Both the position numbers and the translations under genes were made by a program. Of a DNA stretch of 64,000 bases, positions 59,302 to 64,000 are shown in pieces. Position 1 is the first letter of the stretch. Every line of letters begins with the position of its first letter. The notes beneath the pieces were generated by a model. That model had not been told where the DNA came from and ran no database searches. It was given only the letters and a program-made list of their open reading frames with translations. Location: positions 124,001 to 188,000 of the forward strand of contig NZ_QNUF01000002.1 of assembly GCF_003385455.1 (NCBI RefSeq). Reading direction: 5' to 3'. The DNA is from Chryseobacterium rhizosphaerae. GTDB taxonomy: Bacteria; Bacteroidota; Bacteroidia; Flavobacteriales; Weeksellaceae.

Positions 59302-59639
59302 TGAAAAAAAGTTTTACAAAATTACTCATTTTAAAATTAATCGTGGATTAACCTATGACCTTTTATCAAAATGTCTGATAAACAGGATCTATAAAGCAGG
59401 ACCATCTGCAAGATATAATGGTATAAAAATTTTTTAGTGGAAGCTATTTCCCGCTTTTCATTGCAATCTTTTTTGCTAAAAAAGGATTTTCATTACAATC
59501 GGGGCTAAGATTGCAGTCTTTTATTCAATAGATTAAACTTTGTGGTGATGTGGTAGCGGAGCCTTGCCAAGGTTTTAAACCTTGGCAAGGCTCTATCTTG
59601 GAGATTTCTTTATAAAATGTTTAAAACATTTGGTTTACA
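59302..59639. other. Intergenic region with two inverted repeats
   Basis: No gene. It holds TGCAATCTT (59462-59470) facing AAGATTGCA (59507-59515), and the perfect 35-base palindrome described separately. Confidence 0.5.
59559..59593. repeat. 35-base near-perfect palindrome (REP-like)
   Basis: Two 17-base arms (GAGCCTTGCCAAGGTTT and its complement) around a single T. It is far stronger than a normal terminator and has no T run. Similar CCTTGCCAAGG elements are, as far as I recall, dispersed in Bacteroidota genomes. Confidence 0.75.
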
Positions 59640-60335
59640 TTAAGAATATGCACTCAAATCAAAGTTCAGAATCTTCCCTACTCTTCCAAATTCATCATCT
59701 ATAGTAGCATTTACTGTAATCCTTTCATTAGAAGTAGGATGATTAAAAATCAATTGATGGGCATGAAGCGTCATTTTGCTGATCTCAAATGTTTGAAGCC
59801 ACAACTTATTTTGTTTATTGCAGCCATGTTTACGGCAGCCTAAAATAGGATGCAGAATATGCTTAAAATGTTTTCTTAACTGGTGAAATCTTCCCGTTTC
59901 AGGAATGGCTTCTACCAAAGAATATCTCGAAGTCTGATGTTTTAAAAAGGGTAAATCTATTTCCGAAGTCTGCAAACGACGGTAATAGGTCACTGCATTT
60001 TGCTTGACTTCATTTTCATTAATTAAATCATAATCAATGGTTTCTTCTTCTTTTGTCCAGCCACGAAGAATTGCCAGGTATTTCTTCTCCACTTCGCGTG
60101 AGGCAAACTGCTCGCTCATGATTCTAAGGGTATCTTTATCTAAAGTAAACAGCAGAACACCCGAAGTTTTTCGGTCTAACCGATGTACAGGAAACACTTT
60201 TTGTCCAATCTGTTTCTTCAACTCCTGAATAGCGTAAGTATCAGCTTCTCCTGCATAGAAGGATTTATGAACCAGCAATCCGCTGGGTTTGTTGATGGCA
60301 ATAATATGTTCGTCGCGATAAAGAATTTCTAACAT
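59640..60335 (-). CDS. RluA-family pseudouridine synthase
   Basis: Isomerises uridine to pseudouridine in RNA. The protein of 231 residues starts at 60335 (MLEILYRDEHIIAINKPSG); the longer frame upstream adds 20 residues of no known fold. The catalytic Asp is in HRLDRKTSGV (about 51-60), and ETGRFHQLRKHFKHILHPILG is the conserved closing region. The short size without S4 domain and the HRKHF spacing suggest the TruC subgroup (tRNA U65), though an rRNA target is possible. Confidence 0.88.
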   Translation of the reverse strand: MLEILYRDEHIIAINKPSGLLVHKSFYAGEADTYAIQELKKQIGQKVFPVHRLDRKTSGVLLFTLDKDTLRIMSEQFASREVEKKYLAILRGWTKEEETIDYDLINENEVKQNAVTYYRRLQTSEIDLPFLKHQTSRYSLVEAIPETGRFHQLRKHFKHILHPILGCRKHGCNKQNKLWLQTFEISKMTLHAHQLIFNHPTSNERITVNATIDDEFGRVGKILNFDLSAYS

Positions 60336-60510
60336 GGGGCAAAAATAGAAATTTTCAACCGATCTAGCCCTGATTGAAGCGGCATCCTTTTGCAAAGCAA
60401 AAGATATAGTGGAAAGCAGGTTCCCGGCTCCTGGAAATTAAAATGTAAATTTTTGAACTTTTATTTACCGCTTTTTTTGTTGAATTTCATGGAATTGGAA
60501 TTCAAATTCA

Positions 60511-60518
60511 TATTTTTG
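60511..60518 (+). promoter_or_regulatory. -7 box of the glycyl-tRNA synthetase gene
   Basis: TATTTTTG matches TAnnTTTG, 22 bases before the ATG. Confidence 0.5.
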
Positions 60519-60540
60519 CACATCAGACGTTAAAAAAATT

Positions 60541-62082
60541 ATGGCAAAGCAAGAAGATGTTTTCAAGAAAGTGATTTCTCACGCTAAAGAATATGGTTTT
60601 ATTTTCCCATCGAGTGAGATCTATGATGGTTTATCCGCTGTTTATGATTATGGACAGAACGGGGCTGAACTTAAAAATAATATCAAACAGTATTGGTGGA
60701 AAGCTATGGTACAGCTTAACGAAAATATTGTGGGTATTGATTCGGCAATCCTTATGCACCCTACTACATGGAAGGCATCGGGCCACGTAGACGCTTTCAA
60801 TGATCCATTGATTGATAATAAAGATTCTAAGAAGCGTTTCAGAGCAGATGTTTTGGTAGAAGATTACTGCGCTAAAATTGAAGATAAAGAAAATAAAGAG
60901 ATCGAAAAGGCAGCGAAAAGATTCGGTGATTCTTTCGATAAGGCTCAGTTTGAAGCGACCAATCCAAAAATCCTGGAATACAGAGCAAAAAGAGAGGCTA
61001 TTCTTTCAAGGCTGGCAAAATCTTTGGAAAACGAAGACCTTGCTGATGTAAAATCTTTGATTGAAGAGCTTGAAATTGCTGATCCGGATACGGGTTCTAA
61101 AAACTGGACGGAAGTAAGACAGTTCAACTTAATGTTTGGAACTAAGCTAGGTGCTTCCGCAGACAGCGCTATGGATCTTTATCTGAGACCGGAAACGGCT
61201 CAGGGTATTTTTGTGAACTTCCTGAATGTTCAGAAAACTTCACGTCATAAACTTCCTTTCGGTATTGCACAGATTGGTAAAGCTTTCAGAAATGAGATTG
61301 TTGCAAGACAGTTTATCTTCAGAATGCGTGAGTTTGAACAGATGGAGATGCAGTTCTTCGTTGCTCCCGGAACTGAATTAGATTTCTACGAACAATGGAA
61401 ACAAAAACGTCTGAACTGGCACTTAGCGTTAGGATTAGGGAATGACAATTACAGATTCCATGACCATGAAAAACTGGCTCACTATGCCAATGCTGCCGCT
61501 GACATTGAGTTCAACTTCCCATTTGGATTTAAAGAATTAGAGGGTATTCACTCAAGAACGGATTTCGATTTAAAAGCTCATGAGAAACATTCAGGTAGAA
61601 AGCTTCAGTTCTTCGATCCTGAAAGAAATGAAAACTATGTTCCTTATGTAGTAGAAACTTCGGTAGGTTTAGACAGATTATTCCTTTCTATTTTCTCACA
61701 TTGCCTTAAGGATGAAGTATTGGAAGATGGCTCTGAAAGAACGGTTTTATCTCTTCCACCCGCTTTAGCTCCTGTAAAAGCAGCTATTCTTCCATTGATG
61801 AAGAAAGATGGTTTAGCAGAGTATGCAGAAAATATCTTCAACGACCTGAAATATGATTTCAACTTATTCTACGAAGAGAAAGATGCAATCGGAAAACGAT
61901 ACAGAAGACAGGATGCCATTGGTACGCCTTACTGTATCACCATTGATCATGACTCTCTAACGGATCACACCGTAACAATAAGAGACAGAGACACGATGAA
62001 GCAGGAAAGAGTTCCTGTTTCTGAACTGAGAAGGATCATTGATGAAAAGACCAACTTCAGAAATTTACTTTCTAAAATATAA
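60541..62082 (+). CDS. glyS: Glycine--tRNA ligase (alpha2 type)
   Basis: Class II synthetase that charges tRNA-Gly, 513 residues in one chain, as in Bacteroidota, instead of the alpha2beta2 form of E. coli. Motif 2-like FRNEI (about 250-254) and RMREFEQMEMQFF follow DLYLRPETAQGIFVNF (about 217-232). Motif 3 is ETSVGLDRLFLS (about 370-381). The C-terminal anticodon-binding domain (about 405-510) contains RYRRQDAIGTPYCITID. A terminator follows. Confidence 0.97.
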   Translation: MAKQEDVFKKVISHAKEYGFIFPSSEIYDGLSAVYDYGQNGAELKNNIKQYWWKAMVQLNENIVGIDSAILMHPTTWKASGHVDAFNDPLIDNKDSKKRFRADVLVEDYCAKIEDKENKEIEKAAKRFGDSFDKAQFEATNPKILEYRAKREAILSRLAKSLENEDLADVKSLIEELEIADPDTGSKNWTEVRQFNLMFGTKLGASADSAMDLYLRPETAQGIFVNFLNVQKTSRHKLPFGIAQIGKAFRNEIVARQFIFRMREFEQMEMQFFVAPGTELDFYEQWKQKRLNWHLALGLGNDNYRFHDHEKLAHYANAAADIEFNFPFGFKELEGIHSRTDFDLKAHEKHSGRKLQFFDPERNENYVPYVVETSVGLDRLFLSIFSHCLKDEVLEDGSERTVLSLPPALAPVKAAILPLMKKDGLAEYAENIFNDLKYDFNLFYEEKDAIGKRYRRQDAIGTPYCITIDHDSLTDHTVTIRDRDTMKQERVPVSELRRIIDEKTNFRNLLSKI

Positions 62083-62088
62083 TTTAAG

Positions 62089-62108
62089 AGCCCTGATTTT
62101 TCAGGGCT
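62089..62108 (+). terminator. Terminator after the glycyl-tRNA synthetase gene
   Basis: An 8 bp stem AGCCCTGA with a TTTT loop and trailing T run. Confidence 0.9.
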
Positions 62109-62152
62109 TTTTATTTTTGTAGACAATAGATGAATATATTACGGAATATTAT

Positions 62153-62160
62153 TATTTTTG
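62153..62160 (+). promoter_or_regulatory. Candidate -7 box for the lipoprotein gene
   Basis: TATTTTTG matches TAnnTTTG, 31 bases before the ATG. Confidence 0.4.
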
Positions 62161-62191
62161 ACGGACTTTAAAAACTAAAAAAATAATAACT

Positions 62192-63016
62192 ATGAAGAAA
62201 TTAATTATTTCATCACTGGCTATGGCAGTGATCGTAAGCTGTAGCTCATCCAACGATAATCCGGAAGACAATAATAATGGCAGCAATAATAACACCCCTT
62301 ATCTTTTAAAAAAATTTACCGAAGTTACTCCAGATGGACAATCTTATGTTGTAGAATATAAGTACGATGGAAACAAAATAACTGAGTCTTTTGACGTTAC
62401 AGACAACGAAAAGGAAATATACACTTATGACGGGGACAATATCATAAAAACAGAATTGTTCAGGAATGGAGTCATGAAATACATGAGAGAATTTACCTAT
62501 TCTAACGGAAGGCTCGCTTCTGAAAAAGTAACTAATAAAGAACAGGCCGGAACTTTGGTATACACCGAAAACTACCAGTACCTGAGTGATAACCATGTGA
62601 GGTATAATGATTATAGCTCTGCTACATATAACCCATCAACAGGAACTTATTCCAATATACAATACGTTCAAAAAGATGTTTATCTTAATTCTAACGGGAA
62701 TATAGCTTCTTCCAGCTATACGAACAATGGAACGACATATAATACTACCTTCCTTTATGACTCCAATAATCATCCTATGAAAAATGTAAAAGGTTTTGTA
62801 AAAATGGAGATGTTTTCGCTTGATGATGGTGAAATGGCTTACAATAACCTGTTAAACTCGAACGGAAGTTATTCCGGGACCGTGAGCGGAACACGCAGCT
62901 CCAGCGGGGTTCATACTCTTAATAGTTCCGATTATCCTACTAAATCGGTCATGACCTATAACAGCTCTTTTTTGGGAACCAATAAGCATACTTACCTTTA
63001 TGAGTATAACAAGTAA
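62192..63016 (+). CDS. Surface lipoprotein with YD-like motifs
   Basis: A 274-residue lipoprotein (signal ending VIVSC, Cys17) followed by a Ser/Asn/Asp-rich flexible stretch (about 18-36). The rest is made of short beta repeats such as VEYKYDGNKI, EIYTYDGDNI, REFTYSNGRL and FLYDSNNHP, resembling the beta-hairpins of RHS/YD-repeat proteins but without the full RHS core. It is likely exposed at the cell surface; the role is unknown. It is followed by a terminator and another envelope gene. Confidence 0.8.
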   Translation: MKKLIISSLAMAVIVSCSSSNDNPEDNNNGSNNNTPYLLKKFTEVTPDGQSYVVEYKYDGNKITESFDVTDNEKEIYTYDGDNIIKTELFRNGVMKYMREFTYSNGRLASEKVTNKEQAGTLVYTENYQYLSDNHVRYNDYSSATYNPSTGTYSNIQYVQKDVYLNSNGNIASSSYTNNGTTYNTTFLYDSNNHPMKNVKGFVKMEMFSLDDGEMAYNNLLNSNGSYSGTVSGTRSSSGVHTLNSSDYPTKSVMTYNSSFLGTNKHTYLYEYNK

Positions 63017-63040
63017 TTATTTACTTTATTAACATACATA

Positions 63041-63060
63041 GCCTTGAATAACTTCAAGGC
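63041..63060 (+). terminator. Terminator after the YD-like lipoprotein
   Basis: An 8 bp stem GCCTTGAA with a TAAC loop and seven T. Confidence 0.9.
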
Positions 63061-63118
63061 TTTTTTATTTTCAACCTTATCTCTTAATTTATTATTTTAG
63101 ATTTCAAAAAATTCAAAT

Positions 63119-64000
63119 ATGAAAAAAATAACGTTCTTAATGTTTGGGCTGATCCAAACATTAGTATTTTCCCAAACTCAGGATTTGACGGCATTGGCCA
63201 CAGGAGACCATGTAGGGATGAACGCCTTATTCGATAATAAAGACAATCTTTATGGTTACATTTCTTTATATTCTTACGGAAAATCCGGAGAAAAGACTAA
63301 AAAGTTTGAATATGTTATCCTAGACAAAAACCTCAACCCCGTTGCCAATAAGGAATTCGAAGGAGATATTACAGCGGCTTCCTACAAAGGGTATGTGGAC
63401 TTCAAAGGACAAATCATTCTAAAACCTTCTATGATTGATTATTCTTTGATAAAAAGTAAAGAACTATTCACTCCCATTTCTATGATTATCGATCCAAAAA
63501 CCAATACGATTAAAAGAAAGATATATTATGACTACCAAGAAGATGGGACTTTCAAAGAAATCAATGAACCTCAAAGCTGGGAAACTCAACGTAAAGAAAC
63601 TCGTGATGAGAAAAAAGAGAAGGGATACAATTATATTTCCGCAGTAGGCGAATTGAAAGAAGGAGGATACTTTGCCCACGAATACAAGCTCTATAATAAA
63701 TATGTAAACGGTAACAGTCTTATCAGGTTTGATGAGAATAAAAAGGAAATATGGAGATACAAATACAATAGTGATGGGAATAAAAAAGTGTATACAACTC
63801 TAGCTATACTGGAAAGTGATGAAAACTATATATATTCTATCATGAAAAAAGTGGATAATGGGCAAAATGTATTCAGCCTTCTAGTTATTGATATGAAAAC
63901 CGGAAAAGAATCATCAAACAAACCTATTGAAGGCATCTTAACGGATAATACCCTTGATAATATCGAGTCTTACCGATCAGGATACAGGAAACTTACTAAT
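63119..64000 (+). CDS. Secreted protein, 5' part only
   Basis: An open frame that runs from ATG 63119 to the right edge, 294 codons without a stop. The N-terminus MKKITFLMFGLIQTLVFSQ is a signal peptide. The remainder alternates short beta-strand-like stretches such as NLYGYISLYSYGKSG, EYVILDKNLNP and TLAILESDENYIYSIMKK, as in a beta-propeller or similar surface protein. No family is assigned. It is on the + strand after the YD-like lipoprotein and is independent of it because of the terminator. Confidence 0.75.
   Translation, partial: MKKITFLMFGLIQTLVFSQTQDLTALATGDHVGMNALFDNKDNLYGYISLYSYGKSGEKTKKFEYVILDKNLNPVANKEFEGDITAASYKGYVDFKGQIILKPSMIDYSLIKSKELFTPISMIIDPKTNTIKRKIYYDYQEDGTFKEINEPQSWETQRKETRDEKKEKGYNYISAVGELKEGGYFAHEYKLYNKYVNGNSLIRFDENKKEIWRYKYNSDGNKKVYTTLAILESDENYIYSIMKKVDNGQNVFSLLVIDMKTGKESSNKPIEGILTDNTLDNIESYRSGYRKLTN

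Noticed and set aside
1-64000. tRNA, rRNA, CRISPR arrays, prophage or plasmid origin
   Set aside because: No cloverleaf, rRNA-like or regularly spaced repeat sequence and no integrase, transposase or replication initiator gene was found.

Overview
The window is a chromosomal segment of a Bacteroidota bacterium, most likely Chryseobacterium or a close relative (Weeksellaceae). The DNA is AT-rich, promoters look like the Bacteroidota -7 box TAnnTTTG, and the genes include SusC/SusD pairs, a type IX secretion (T9SS) C-terminal signal and family-specific DUFs (DUF4296, DUF4271) in their usual flavobacterial order. No rRNA, tRNA, CRISPR array, prophage or intact insertion sequence was found.

Layout. 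1-8.6 kb is housekeeping: LUD-domain protein (cut by the left edge), ftsH, rsfS, birA, lptF/G-type permease, tgt, DUF4296 lipoprotein, polyprenol-phosphate mannosyltransferase, DUF4271 protein and hemD. 8.9-14.9 kb holds a prolyl oligopeptidase-type peptidase, three small genes and a histidine kinase/response regulator pair. 14.9-18.7 kb is a small metal-handling group: a lipoprotein with three His/Cys repeats, a secreted Cys/His-rich protein and a TonB-dependent receptor carrying two heavy-metal-associated (HMA) domains.

18.9-48.3 kb is the main accessory region, a mannose and N-glycan utilisation locus. On the + strand, a GntR regulator precedes GH38 alpha-mannosidase, a ROK sugar kinase, a two-part mannose-6-phosphate isomerase and a sugar porter. 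On the - strand, a SusC/SusD pair heads a roughly 18.5 kb gene train: MFS transporter, GH130 phosphorylase, a 30-residue membrane peptide, GH92, GH125, an Endo H/F1-type GH18 with a T9SS tail, GH29 fucosidase, a second ROK kinase, a second GH92 and a cupin isomerase. An AraC regulator, a second GH18 endoglycosidase lipoprotein and a second AraC regulator lie upstream. The inferred route is: endoglycosidases release N-glycans at or outside the outer membrane, SusCD imports them, GH92/GH125/GH38/GH29 trim mannose and fucose, GH130 phosphorolyses the Man-GlcNAc core, and kinases plus isomerases feed fructose-6-phosphate to glycolysis. A near-identical 78 bp promoter/operator precedes both susC and the second endoglycosidase, tying them into one regulon.

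49.5-64 kb returns to general functions: OsmC, a TetR regulator with its palindromic operator and a thiolase, a FabF-type ketosynthase, L,D-transpeptidase, DUF7079, MsrB lipoprotein, DUF445, class 2 pyrD, an RluA-type pseudouridine synthase, glycyl-tRNA synthetase and two envelope proteins, the last cut by the right edge.

Most notable observations: the duplicated regulatory box; a GH92 with glutamine at the usual acid position; paired GntR operators; the 30-residue membrane ORF; the HMA-receptor fusion; a zinc-site-less Tgt; and a class 2-like PyrD with a catalytic-site cysteine.
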